Origin: an uncultured Schwartzia sp.
GTDB taxonomy: Bacteria; Bacillota; Negativicutes; Selenomonadales; Selenomonadaceae
Length of the DNA: 22,866 nt
Reading direction: 5' to 3'
Assembly: GCA_905372875.1 (NCBI GenBank)
Contig: CAJPQU010000010.1
Coordinates: 1-22,866, forward strand
A program made the translations under genes and the position numbers. Below the pieces are notes generated by a model. That model worked only from the letters and a program-made list of their open reading frames with translations. It was not told the DNA's origin and ran no database searches. Every line of letters starts with the position of its first letter. Positions within the stretch are counted from its first letter, which is position 1. Below are positions 1-8,167 of this stretch, piece by piece.

Positions 1-2
1 CC

Positions 3-620
3 GGACGAAAGCGTCCGTCTTTTAAGGAACAGTCTCTGACGAAAGAAAGCTGGCAGGGGCCAAAGAAAGAGGAGCGCCAGGCCGCGGCGGAGGCTTGCGG
101 TGCGGTCGCCGACGAAAGCGTGCGGGAGGCGGCCGCTCGGGCTATGGCCCAGAGCCTCGCCCGGACACGTCAGGCCGCGGCGGCGGGAGACGGCGCCTGC
201 CGCCGCTGCGGGGCGCCCGGCGGGGGAACGAGCCGCCTTTGCCCTGCCTGTCAGCGGCAGAGACGGCAGGAAAAGCAAAACGCCCTGCGCCGGATCCTCT
301 CGGAAAGACCGTGGCTGCGCTACCACGAAGTGGCGAAGCTTCTTGACGTTTCCCCGGCTTTCGTGATGGCGGAGCGCCGCCGTCTCGTCCAAGAATGGGC
401 GAGCCGCCTGACTTTTCGGGATATCATCGGCGCAGAGGAGAGGAAGCTTGTCATGCTCTTCGCGGCAGTTTCTCCTGCGGAACTCACGGAGGGGAAAGCG
501 CGTCAGGTCATGGGCCGCCTGCGCTTTGATCTTCGCCCCGACTGGGATAAGGCGCGCGCTGCATCCGGCCTGTGCCGTCGGCCGGTCCGCGCTTTTCGCC
601 GGAGGGGCCAGACAACGTAA
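3..620 (+). CDS. DciA/DUF721-type protein, C-terminal part (5' truncated by window edge)
   Basis: The reading frame is open from the first bases, so this is the 3' end of a longer gene and not one starting at the internal GTG at 120. About 205 residues are visible. They include a short zinc ribbon with two CxxC pairs (CRRCG...CPACQ) followed by a helical basic region. The DUF721 core itself would lie upstream and is not seen. Assignment rests on position, immediately before remB and gyrB where Firmicutes carry a DUF721 gene after recF, and on my recollection that Negativicutes DUF721 proteins have such a zinc-ribbon tail. DUF721 proteins include DciA, which recruits the replicative helicase. 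The stop lies 15 bp before remB, suggesting cotranscription. Function is inferred from context; an unrelated zinc-ribbon protein is possible. Confidence 0.6.
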   Translation, partial: GRKRPSFKEQSLTKESWQGPKKEERQAAAEACGAVADESVREAAARAMAQSLARTRQAAAAGDGACRRCGAPGGGTSRLCPACQRQRRQEKQNALRRILSERPWLRYHEVAKLLDVSPAFVMAERRRLVQEWASRLTFRDIIGAEERKLVMLFAAVSPAELTEGKARQVMGRLRFDLRPDWDKARAASGLCRRPVRAFRRRGQTT

Positions 621-635
621 AAACGGAGGAACGCG

Positions 636-902
636 ATGTTTTTACATTTGGGCCGCGGCGTTTCCGTTCGCTTGGCTGAAATCGTTTATATACAGGATTT
701 TGCCCAGACGGAGGCTTCGGAGGAGAATCGGCGCTTTTGGGCACGGCTCCGGCGGGAAACCCCGGTTAGGGACCTTTCGGCGGGGCGGCCCCGTTCTTTC
801 ATTTTGACCGATCACGGCGTTTACCTTTCGGCGATTTCTTCCGCTACCTTAAAAAAGCGGAGCGATATTTCCTTCGCGGCGCTGGCCGCGTCTTCAATCT
901 GA
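636..902 (+). CDS. remB: RemB-like (DUF370) extracellular matrix regulatory protein
   Basis: An 88-residue protein of the DUF370 family, the YaaB/RemB branch found between recF and gyrB in many Firmicutes. The N-terminus MFLHLGRGVSVRLAEIVYI and the C-terminal segment SFILTDHGVYLSAISSATL are typical of the family, the latter being its most conserved part. Length matches the usual 80-90 residues. GGAGGA at 625-630, 5 nt before the ATG, supports the start. RemA, the better-studied paralogue in Bacillus, is a DNA-binding activator of matrix genes; the role of RemB is less clear, so no regulatory target should be assumed here. It sits between the DUF721 gene and gyrB with short gaps and is probably part of the same replication-linked operon. 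Confidence 0.85.
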   Translation: MFLHLGRGVSVRLAEIVYIQDFAQTEASEENRRFWARLRRETPVRDLSAGRPRSFILTDHGVYLSAISSATLKKRSDISFAALAASSI

Positions 903-955
903 TATAAAAAAATTTTTGACAGACAATATCTCTAAAAGTGGAGGGTATGTAGACC

Positions 956-2962
956 ATGATGGATGACGAGAATCAGACGCTGGGGGACGAAATGCCGACG
1001 GAGGCGCCGGATACCACGGATGTGACCATTCACTCCGATGAGGAGAGCGCCCGGGTCTCCGCCGTGGAAGGAGACTACGGCGCCAACCAGATTCAGGTAT
1101 TGGAAGGCCTCGAAGCCGTGCGTAAGCGCCCCGGCATGTACATCGGCAGTACGTCGGAGCGGGGGCTTCACCATTTGGTTTACGAAGTGGTGGATAATTC
1201 CATCGACGAAGCCCTGGCGGGCTATTGCAGCCAGGTATCGGTGACGATCCATCAGGATAACAGCATCACCGTGGTGGACAACGGCCGGGGGATTCCCGTG
1301 GACATGCACGAAAGCGGAAAACCCGCCGTGGAAGTGGTGCTGACCATCCTCCATGCCGGGGGAAAATTCGGCGGCGACGGCTATAAGGTCTCCGGCGGTC
1401 TCCACGGTGTCGGCGTCTCGGTGGTCAACGCGCTCTCCGCCTCCATGGAGGTGGAAGTGAAGCGGGACGGCCACATTTATGAGATCGCCTTCGCCCGGGG
1501 CCTGACCGTAAATCCTCTGACCATCGTGGGAGAAACGGCGGAAACGGGCACCAAGGTGCATTTCGTTCCCGATGGGGACATCTTCACCGATACCGTCTAT
1601 AAATTCGATATTTTAAAGCACCGTCTGCGGGAACTGGCCTTCCTCAATCAGGGCATCACCATCACCCTCACCGACGAGCGGGGAGAGTCGCCCATCAGCG
1701 AGACATACCACTATGAAGGCGGCATCCGTTCCTTCGTGGAACACATCAACCGCAAAAAAGAAGTCATCACCCCCGACACCATCTACTTTAACGGCGCCAA
1801 GGACGAGACCATCGTGGAAATCGCCCTTCAGTACAACGAAAGCTATCAGGAGACCGTCTACAGCTTCGTCAACAACATCAACACCGAAGAGGGCGGCACC
1901 CATCTGGTGGGCTTTAAGCTGGCCCTGACCCGGGTGGCCAATGACTACGCGCGCCGCTTGGGCGTCCTGAAATCCGGCGACGAAAATCTCACCGGCGAAG
2001 ACGTGCGGGAAGGGCTGGCGGCGGTCATCAGCCTGAAAATTCACGAGCCCCAGTTCGAGGGCCAGACGAAGACGAAATTGGGCAACTCCGAAGTCCGGGG
2101 TATCGTGGATTCCATTGTTACCGAAGGTCTTTCCGAATACTTTGAAGAAAATCCCGCCATCGCCAAGCGGGTTCTGGAAAAATCCATTTTGGCCGCCCGG
2201 GCCCGCCTGGCTGCCCGCAAAGCCCGGGAACTGACCCGGCGCAAAAATGCTCTCGAGATCACCAGTCTTCCGGGGAAACTGGCCGATTGCTCCGTCCGGG
2301 ATCCGGCTCAGGCGGAAATCTACCTCGTGGAGGGCGACAGCGCCGGCGGTTCCGCCAAGCAGGGACGGGATCGCCGCTTTCAAGCGATTCTGCCTCTCCG
2401 GGGCAAGATCTTAAACGTGGAAAAAGCGCGGCTGGATAAAATTTTCGCCAACGCTGAGATCCGCACCATGATCACCGCCTTTGGCAGCGGCATCTCCGAC
2501 GATTTTGATCTCGCCAAGAGCCGCTACGGTAAGATCATCATCATGACCGATGCCGACGTGGACGGCGCGCACATCCGCACCCTGCTCCTCACCTTCTTCT
2601 ACCGCTACATGAAGCCTCTCATTGAACACGGCCGGGTCTACATCGCCCAGCCCCCTCTCTACCTCATTAAGAAGGGGCAAAAACACTGGTACACCTACAG
2701 CGACGACGAAATGAACGCCAAACTGCAGGAAATCGGCCGGGATAACATCAGCGTCCAGCGCTACAAGGGCCTTGGCGAAATGAACCCCGAACAGCTATGG
2801 GAGACCACCATGGACCCCGCCACCCGTACCATGCTCCAGGTGGATCTCCAGGACGCCCAGGAAGCCGACGAACTCTTCACCATCCTCATGGGCGACAAAG
2901 TAGAACCCCGCCGCCAATTCATCGAGGAAAATGCCAAGCAGGTAAGAAATCTGGATATATAA
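956..2962 (+). CDS. gyrB: DNA gyrase subunit B
   Basis: ATPase subunit of DNA gyrase, which introduces negative supercoils together with GyrA. The 668-residue protein has a GHKL ATPase domain with EVVDNSIDEA (about 77-86) and the GLHGVGVSVVNALS lid segment. The TOPRIM metal site follows, with LVEGDSAGGSAKQGRDR around residue 457 and DADVDGAHI around 532. QRYKGLGEMN near 601 belongs to the C-terminal region. The first 40 or so residues are an acidic extension ahead of the conserved QIQVLEGLEAVRKRPGMYIG. GGAGGG at 940-945 sits 10 nt before the ATG at 956; a second ATG at 959 is equally usable. The gene is GC-rich, unlike what follows. gyrA is not downstream and no intrinsic terminator is visible after the stop. 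Confidence 0.98.
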   Translation: MMDDENQTLGDEMPTEAPDTTDVTIHSDEESARVSAVEGDYGANQIQVLEGLEAVRKRPGMYIGSTSERGLHHLVYEVVDNSIDEALAGYCSQVSVTIHQDNSITVVDNGRGIPVDMHESGKPAVEVVLTILHAGGKFGGDGYKVSGGLHGVGVSVVNALSASMEVEVKRDGHIYEIAFARGLTVNPLTIVGETAETGTKVHFVPDGDIFTDTVYKFDILKHRLRELAFLNQGITITLTDERGESPISETYHYEGGIRSFVEHINRKKEVITPDTIYFNGAKDETIVEIALQYNESYQETVYSFVNNINTEEGGTHLVGFKLALTRVANDYARRLGVLKSGDENLTGEDVREGLAAVISLKIHEPQFEGQTKTKLGNSEVRGIVDSIVTEGLSEYFEENPAIAKRVLEKSILAARARLAARKARELTRRKNALEITSLPGKLADCSVRDPAQAEIYLVEGDSAGGSAKQGRDRRFQAILPLRGKILNVEKARLDKIFANAEIRTMITAFGSGISDDFDLAKSRYGKIIIMTDADVDGAHIRTLLLTFFYRYMKPLIEHGRVYIAQPPLYLIKKGQKHWYTYSDDEMNAKLQEIGRDNISVQRYKGLGEMNPEQLWETTMDPATRTMLQVDLQDAQEADELFTILMGDKVEPRRQFIEENAKQVRNLDI

Positions 2963-3063
2963 GAAATCAATCGCGTCTTTATTGACCGATGGGAGCTGAA
3001 GACAGTTCGTTCTTTAATGGGTGTTGTCTATCGACAAGATACGATATTATGTGAGGGATTTTA

Positions 3064-4983
3064 ATGTTTGTGCCATTAACGGCAGATTTAACGTTTTGGA
3101 GTAAAGAAGAAAAAAATATTATCATTGAAGATTGTTATTGGATCTCCCACACACCTGAAGAACTTTCTGATTTTGATTATGAAGTCTTTACCATAGACTT
3201 TATTGATCGTGGCGTTGATGAAAAGGCAATGTGGTCTTTTATTGAAGAGTTATCCAATAAGGCTGGACGATTACTCAATGAATATCATGGAACAAAATAT
3301 GATACTTGGTATTGGCGTCGGGCATTGTTTATCTGGCTGGTGATCTTTGCACCTATGGTGTATTTACGGTATCATCTCTTGTTGTGCTTGGAAAGACGTT
3401 ATCCTGGAACTCGTATTACTATGCAAACGTTATCGCCGGAAGACGAACCGGAAATTTTGCTGGCAGTTGAAGAAATTCATGAGCGTGAACAATGTTTTAA
3501 CGATGCAACAGAACTCTATTTATTGCATATTTATACAATGATCTTGCGGCTGGGAAATTTTTCTATTCAAGGAAAGAAAATCATTCGTCCATCTACGTGT
3601 ACACACTTTACGAAAAATGATTTAGAGGAAGAATCCTCGGCAAATAAATGCTTTATAAAACCAAATTCTTTTATTCTTCGTTTAGTTCGAAATCTGAAAC
3701 GTCCTAAATGTCTTCTGCAGAAGTGTTTGTCTCGAATAACAAAAAAAATCATTGCCAATAGACCTGAACGGGTTGAAGTGCTTTTTGCTGGTATAGGAGA
3801 TCCGGTTCTGACGGAAAAGTTAAGGATTCATTCTAAGGGAAAAATTCTACGCATAGATAATTTTTTCTTGGGAGAACCTGCGCGAGATAATTTGTCATTT
3901 CATATAGATGAAGAGTTTCGTCGTCAGGCTTCTTTACGTTTAAAACAAGAGGTTGCGATATACTCTGATTGTGACAAAGTATTCCGGGATTCATTTTTTG
4001 AGGAAATTCCGTGTTGTTATATTGAATTATTTACAAAATATAGAGATTTGAATAAAGATATATATGAACGTTATCCGAATTTGAAGTATATTATCAGTTG
4101 GGGGGGATTTTTACATACATATCCTGGCTTGGCACTTTTAGAGCAAGGTGAACGTGGTATAAAAAATATTTGGGTGCAGCATGGCGGACTACACCCGAAT
4201 AAACGGAATCTTTTTCGACAGGGAAAAATTATGGCGGATATACATTATGGCTGGGGAGAATGGGAACTTGAAGCAGAGCCTAACATTATCGATTATCATT
4301 CCGCTCCACCATACAAACTTTTTTTGCTGTATGGTTCTATGCAACGTCATTTCTCAAATGATATTATCTATGTAGGAGATTTTCCTCCCCTGCTTTCTGC
4401 GAACTTTGATTATCATACATTAAGTACCTTATTAGATAAGGAAACTCATTTTTTGGCATCATTAAGTACGTCAATTCGTTCGAAGATTCTGGTGAGAAAC
4501 TATCCCTTTTCTTTTTTGAAAGATATGGATAGGTGGATCAAGTATCGCTTTCCTGATGTGCGCGTTTCGCGCAAAGATGAAATCAATAATGATGAAAGAG
4601 ATTTATCTTTTTCAAAGATTCTTTATCAATGTAGACTTTGTATTTTGGATCATGTAGAGACACCGTTTCATGAAGTTCTCTATATAAAAAAACCTTTTTT
4701 ATTGATTTTAGCGGAAAAAGAGATGGCAGATACGTTTTCTTATGCGACGGAACATGTATATGTCCAAATGATGCAAGAGGCAGGTCTTTTACATGCAAAT
4801 CCAGAGGAGGCAGCAAAATATCTTGAGACGATTTATCAAGATATTGATCAATGGTGGAGAGATGAAAAGCGGCAGCAAGTCATAGAAAAATTGCGTATCA
4901 GATATCTTGGGCGTGAGATGAATGAAGATCGATGGTGGTATCAGGAAATGATGAGACTGATAAAAAGGAAAGCGAAATGTTAA
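3064..4983 (+). CDS. LIC12162-family surface carbohydrate transferase
   Basis: A 639-residue protein resembling the LIC12162 family (TIGR04331), putative transferases first noted in Leptospira O-antigen loci. Supporting features are LLNEYHGTKYDTWYWRRAL near residue 71, the family's N-terminal landmark, followed by a hydrophobic stretch, and a C-terminal half with WGGFLHTYPGLALLEQGERG and then WVQHGG around residue 370, which resembles a GT-B nucleotide-sugar fold. Length fits the family. GAGGG at 3053-3057 lies 6 nt before the ATG. Base composition is markedly AT-rich compared with gyrB on one side and the SDR gene on the other, indicating acquisition by transfer. The stop overlaps the next gene's start by 7 bp, so it is translationally coupled to the isomerase. 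Donor and acceptor sugars are unknown. The coding run includes a G7 and an A8 tract. Confidence 0.7.
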   Translation: MFVPLTADLTFWSKEEKNIIIEDCYWISHTPEELSDFDYEVFTIDFIDRGVDEKAMWSFIEELSNKAGRLLNEYHGTKYDTWYWRRALFIWLVIFAPMVYLRYHLLLCLERRYPGTRITMQTLSPEDEPEILLAVEEIHEREQCFNDATELYLLHIYTMILRLGNFSIQGKKIIRPSTCTHFTKNDLEEESSANKCFIKPNSFILRLVRNLKRPKCLLQKCLSRITKKIIANRPERVEVLFAGIGDPVLTEKLRIHSKGKILRIDNFFLGEPARDNLSFHIDEEFRRQASLRLKQEVAIYSDCDKVFRDSFFEEIPCCYIELFTKYRDLNKDIYERYPNLKYIISWGGFLHTYPGLALLEQGERGIKNIWVQHGGLHPNKRNLFRQGKIMADIHYGWGEWELEAEPNIIDYHSAPPYKLFLLYGSMQRHFSNDIIYVGDFPPLLSANFDYHTLSTLLDKETHFLASLSTSIRSKILVRNYPFSFLKDMDRWIKYRFPDVRVSRKDEINNDERDLSFSKILYQCRLCILDHVETPFHEVLYIKKPFLLILAEKEMADTFSYATEHVYVQMMQEAGLLHANPEEAAKYLETIYQDIDQWWRDEKRQQVIEKLRIRYLGREMNEDRWWYQEMMRLIKRKAKC

Positions 4984-5552
4984 TGCAACAGTATGAAGAT
5001 CAGCACCGCGCAGCGTATGATGAGAGACACTATACTGATCGCAGCGGTAATATGATAAATATATCAGCAGTCGAGCATTTGTCCGAATTTCTGCGAAAAG
5101 CACGTGCCTTAAAGAAAAAGCTGTTTTTCATCGGCAATGGCGGTAGCGCGGGAATTGCCGTACACATGACGGCGGATTTTTTGAAGAACGGGCGGATGCG
5201 CGCCATTGATATGTATGGGGCGGCGACGATCACCTGTTTGGGGAACGATTACGGCTATGAGTATATCTTCAGCAAACAGTTGGAGCTTTTAGCTGACGAA
5301 GGGGATGTGCTCATCGCCATTTCCAGTTCTGGCAATTCACCCAATATTTTGCTAGCCGCGGATGTGATGAAAAAGTGCGGCGGTACGGTGGTGACGATGA
5401 CGGGGTTTCGCGAGGACAATCAGCTCCGGCAAAGGGGAGATTATAATCTCTATGTGCCGTCCATGGAATACGGCATTGTGGAGTCGATTCACAACCGGAT
5501 TCTGCAGCAGGTAGTCGATGAAATGATGACGCGGGACCGGCAGGAGGCGTGA
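4977..5552 (+). CDS. SIS-domain sugar isomerase, phosphoheptose isomerase (GmhA)-like
   Basis: A 191-residue SIS protein of GmhA size. GmhA converts sedoheptulose 7-phosphate to D-glycero-D-manno-heptose 7-phosphate in the cytoplasm. Visible motifs are FIGNGGSAG (51-59), ISSSGNSPN (115-123) and VPSMEYGIVESIHNRI near the C-terminus. Start choice: AAAGGAAAG at 4964-4972 favours the ATG at 4977, giving a 7-bp overlap with the upstream stop; an ATG at 4983 is also possible, and a longer frame from 4932 lacks support. Aligned by eye to E. coli GmhA from memory, the catalytic Glu65 corresponds to Asp67 and His180 to Gln177, so the substrate or mechanism may differ from the canonical enzyme. It is followed at once by an SDR epimerase and a kinase-nucleotidyltransferase, which together suggest an activated heptose pathway. 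Confidence 0.82.
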   Translation: MLMQQYEDQHRAAYDERHYTDRSGNMINISAVEHLSEFLRKARALKKKLFFIGNGGSAGIAVHMTADFLKNGRMRAIDMYGAATITCLGNDYGYEYIFSKQLELLADEGDVLIAISSSGNSPNILLAADVMKKCGGTVVTMTGFREDNQLRQRGDYNLYVPSMEYGIVESIHNRILQQVVDEMMTRDRQEA

Positions 5553-5556
5553 TGGC

Positions 5557-6573
5557 ATGAAATCTATTGTTACCGGCGGCTGCGGTTTTATTGGGTCGCA
5601 TATTGTGGATCGGCTTTTAGCGGAAGGACAGGATGTCGTCGTCATTGATAACTGCTCTACGGGGCGCTTGGAGAATTTGGCGCACCATCAAGGGAACCCT
5701 CATCTTACCATCGTTGAGGCGGATATTTGCGATTACGAGAAGATTGCGCCCCTTTTTAGTGGCGTGGACTGGGTGTTTCACATGGCAGCGCTGGCGGACA
5801 TTGTGCCATCGATTCAAAAGCCCGGGGCGTATTTTCGTTCCAATGTGGACGGTACGTTTTCTGTCTTGCAGGCAGCCAAGGCAGGAGGTGTCAAACGCTT
5901 CCTGTATACGGCGTCGTCTTCATGTTACGGGATCCCCGACCATTTCCCTACGGATGAGAAGGCGGCTATCCGTCCTGAGTATCCTTATGCGCTGACGAAA
6001 CGCTTGGGGGAGGAATTGGCCCTTCATTGGGCGAAAGTCTACCATCTCCCGGTGGTGTCCCTCTGCCTCTTTAATGTGTATGGTCCGCGCTCACGGACGT
6101 CGGGCACTTACGGGGCGGTGTTCGGGGTCTTTTTAGGACAGAAGCTGGCCGGGAAGCCGTATACCGTTGTCGGAACCGGGGAACAGACGCGGGATTTCAC
6201 CTATGTCACGGACATCGTCGACGCCTTTTTCACGGCGGCGAGGTCGGACATTGTGGGGGAGCGCTTCAACGTGGGCAGCGAGCATACCTATTCGGTGAAT
6301 CGCCTGGTGGAGCTTTTAGGCGGGCGGGAAGCCGAGGTGGTCCATATTCCCAAGCGCCCCGGGGAACCGGATTGTACCTGGGCGGATACGACGAAGATCA
6401 ATACCATGCTCCACTGGCATCCCAAAGTGACGTTGGAGGAAGGCGTGCAGCACATTTTAGAGCATATTGATTACTGGAAGAAGGCCCCCGTTTGGACGCC
6501 GGACACCATTCAGGAAGCGACGGCGGATTGGTTTAAGTATTTAGGCAATGAGGCAAAATCCCATGACCGATGA
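5557..6573 (+). CDS. NAD-dependent epimerase/dehydratase (extended SDR)
   Basis: A 338-residue extended short-chain dehydrogenase of the sugar-nucleotide epimerase type. The N-terminal NAD-binding motif is TGGCGFIGSH (residues 6-15), the serine-rich strand ASSSCYG lies around 119-125 and the catalytic pair is Tyr144-x3-Lys148 (YALTK). RDFTYVTDIVDAF downstream is typical of UDP-glucose 4-epimerase relatives. AGGAGG at 5542-5547 precedes the ATG by about 9 nt. It starts 4 bp after the isomerase stop and overlaps or abuts the bifunctional kinase gene, so the three are one translational unit. In this setting it may epimerise or oxidise a nucleotide-heptose, as HldD does, but its motifs are closer to hexose 4-epimerases and the substrate cannot be read from sequence. 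Confidence 0.88.
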   Translation: MKSIVTGGCGFIGSHIVDRLLAEGQDVVVIDNCSTGRLENLAHHQGNPHLTIVEADICDYEKIAPLFSGVDWVFHMAALADIVPSIQKPGAYFRSNVDGTFSVLQAAKAGGVKRFLYTASSSCYGIPDHFPTDEKAAIRPEYPYALTKRLGEELALHWAKVYHLPVVSLCLFNVYGPRSRTSGTYGAVFGVFLGQKLAGKPYTVVGTGEQTRDFTYVTDIVDAFFTAARSDIVGERFNVGSEHTYSVNRLVELLGGREAEVVHIPKRPGEPDCTWADTTKINTMLHWHPKVTLEEGVQHILEHIDYWKKAPVWTPDTIQEATADWFKYLGNEAKSHDR

Positions 6574-8110
6574 AAAAATCATCAGCAAAGAAGAGTTCTT
6601 AAAACGCCGGCAGGCTTTTCGCGATGAAGGGAAAAAGGTCGTGCTCTGTCACGGCGTTTTTGATCTGCTGCATTACGGCCATATCGAGCATTTGGAAGAG
6701 GCAAAAAAACAGGGCGATATCCTTGTCGTGTCCGTAACTGCCGCGCAATATGTCAATAAAGGACCGGGGCGGCCGTATTTTGATGACCGTCAGAGGATGT
6801 CCTTTTTGGCGAGCCTCTCGATTGTCGATTACGTCCTTTTGAGTGAGGCCGTGACTGTCCAGGAAATCGTTTCCTTCGTGCAGCCGGATATCTACGCCAA
6901 AGGGCAGGAGTATGCCCGGGCGGCGGACGATGTGACGGGCAATATCGGGCCGGAGCAAAGGGCGGTGGAACAGTACGGCGGAAAAATCTATTTTACCCAA
7001 GGAGAAGTCCATAGCTCCACAAAACTCTTGAATAATTTTTTTGCCGCCTTGCCGGAAAATGTCAAAGAAATGGCGTTTTCTCTGCGCAAAAAATACGGTA
7101 CTGCTGATGTGTTTTCTGAGATACGCCGGCGGGTAGAAGATTTTTCGCGCTGTAAAATTCTGGTCGTCGGTGATATCATTGTGGATGCTTATGTTTTTTG
7201 CAATGTACAGGGGGTTACCATGAAGGACGCCACGCTGTCGGCTTTTTGTGACGGCGAGGAGAATTATGCCGGCGGTTCCTTGGCCATCGCCCGCCATTTG
7301 GCGAATTTTTCCCCCAATGTTACTTTACTCTCCATGATGGGGACAGAATACGGGATACAGGATTTCATCGAAGAGAAAATGACCGGCGTTCGGTTGGAAC
7401 TCTTGCGGGATGAAAACTTTGTGACGCCGGTGAAGCGGCGTTATCTCAAGCAGAACCCTGTCCGGCAGGAATATACGAAGCTCTTTTCCGTAAATTATCT
7501 CTTAAAGCGCGGGCAGCGCAAGCGGTTTGACTATTCGGCCTTTCACCAGAAACTGCGGGATATGGCAGGGAATTATGATTTGGTCGTCGTGTGCGATTAC
7601 GGCCACGGCCTTTTGGATGAGGAAGCCCTTCAGATATTAGAGGAAAAAGCGAAATTTTTGGCGGTCAACTGCCAGACCAACAGCGCTAATTACGGAACGA
7701 ATCTCATTACGAAATATAAGCGGGCGGATTGTTTCGTGGTGGACGAACGGGAGCTGCGGCTGGCCTTTGGGCAGGCGCTGACGTCGCGGCACCGGCTGCT
7801 CCGGGAGCTGTCGGAGAAGCTGCGATCGGAGATGTCCTGGGTGACCATCGGCGCGGACGGTGCCATCGGAAGGGCGGAGGAATACGAGGTTCGTATCCCG
7901 GCTTTGCTCTTACATGTGAAGGATACGATTGGCGCCGGGGATGCTTTCTATTCACTGGCGGCCCTTGCTGCGGCGACCAAGATGCCGCTGGATATGGCGA
8001 CGCTTCTCGCAAATACCGCCGGAGCGCTGAAGGCGAATATTGTCGGAAACAGGGAAGCCGTGAAGAAGATCGATCTGCTGAAGTTTTTGAGTACTATTTT
8101 GAATGTCTGA
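6563..8110 (+). CDS. Bifunctional nucleotidyltransferase / PfkB sugar kinase, domain order inverted relative to HldE
   Basis: A 515-residue fusion. Residues about 25-160 form a cytidylyltransferase-like domain with the nucleotide-binding HYGH motif (37-40), FDDRQRMSFLASL and a closing HSSTK (150-154). Residues about 185-510 are a PfkB/ribokinase-type kinase beginning VVGDIIVDAY and ending with DTIGAGDAF, whose catalytic Asp is near 460. E. coli HldE has kinase first and nucleotidyltransferase second, so the order here is reversed. By analogy it would phosphorylate a heptose 7-phosphate at C1 and attach a nucleotide. Start choice: an ATG at 6548 is possible, but GAGG at 6550-6553 favours the ATG at 6563, still overlapping the SDR gene by 11 bp. 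No GmhB-type bisphosphate phosphatase is seen nearby, so that step must be elsewhere or absent. Confidence 0.85.
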   Translation: MTDEKIISKEEFLKRRQAFRDEGKKVVLCHGVFDLLHYGHIEHLEEAKKQGDILVVSVTAAQYVNKGPGRPYFDDRQRMSFLASLSIVDYVLLSEAVTVQEIVSFVQPDIYAKGQEYARAADDVTGNIGPEQRAVEQYGGKIYFTQGEVHSSTKLLNNFFAALPENVKEMAFSLRKKYGTADVFSEIRRRVEDFSRCKILVVGDIIVDAYVFCNVQGVTMKDATLSAFCDGEENYAGGSLAIARHLANFSPNVTLLSMMGTEYGIQDFIEEKMTGVRLELLRDENFVTPVKRRYLKQNPVRQEYTKLFSVNYLLKRGQRKRFDYSAFHQKLRDMAGNYDLVVVCDYGHGLLDEEALQILEEKAKFLAVNCQTNSANYGTNLITKYKRADCFVVDERELRLAFGQALTSRHRLLRELSEKLRSEMSWVTIGADGAIGRAEEYEVRIPALLLHVKDTIGAGDAFYSLAALAAATKMPLDMATLLANTAGALKANIVGNREAVKKIDLLKFLSTILNV

Positions 8111-8167
8111 CATTTAATGCTGTCCTGGAGAAATTTACGGGGATGAAAGCAATAAAAGGAGCCGGTC

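Noticed and set aside
916..951. TTGACA at 916-921 as a gyrB promoter
   Set aside because: No -10 hexamer at 16-18 nt; the nearest TATGTA (946-951) is 24 nt away and overlaps the space between ribosome site and start.
1613..2383. 256-residue open frame antisense to gyrB
   Set aside because: It lies entirely opposite conserved gyrB codons in GC-rich DNA, has no family resemblance, and its low-complexity hydrophobic composition is what codon bias on the other strand produces.
3024..3050. TTGTCT ... TATTAT as a promoter for the LIC12162-family gene
   Set aside because: The spacing is 15 nt with a weak -35, and the transcript would start inside the ribosome site.
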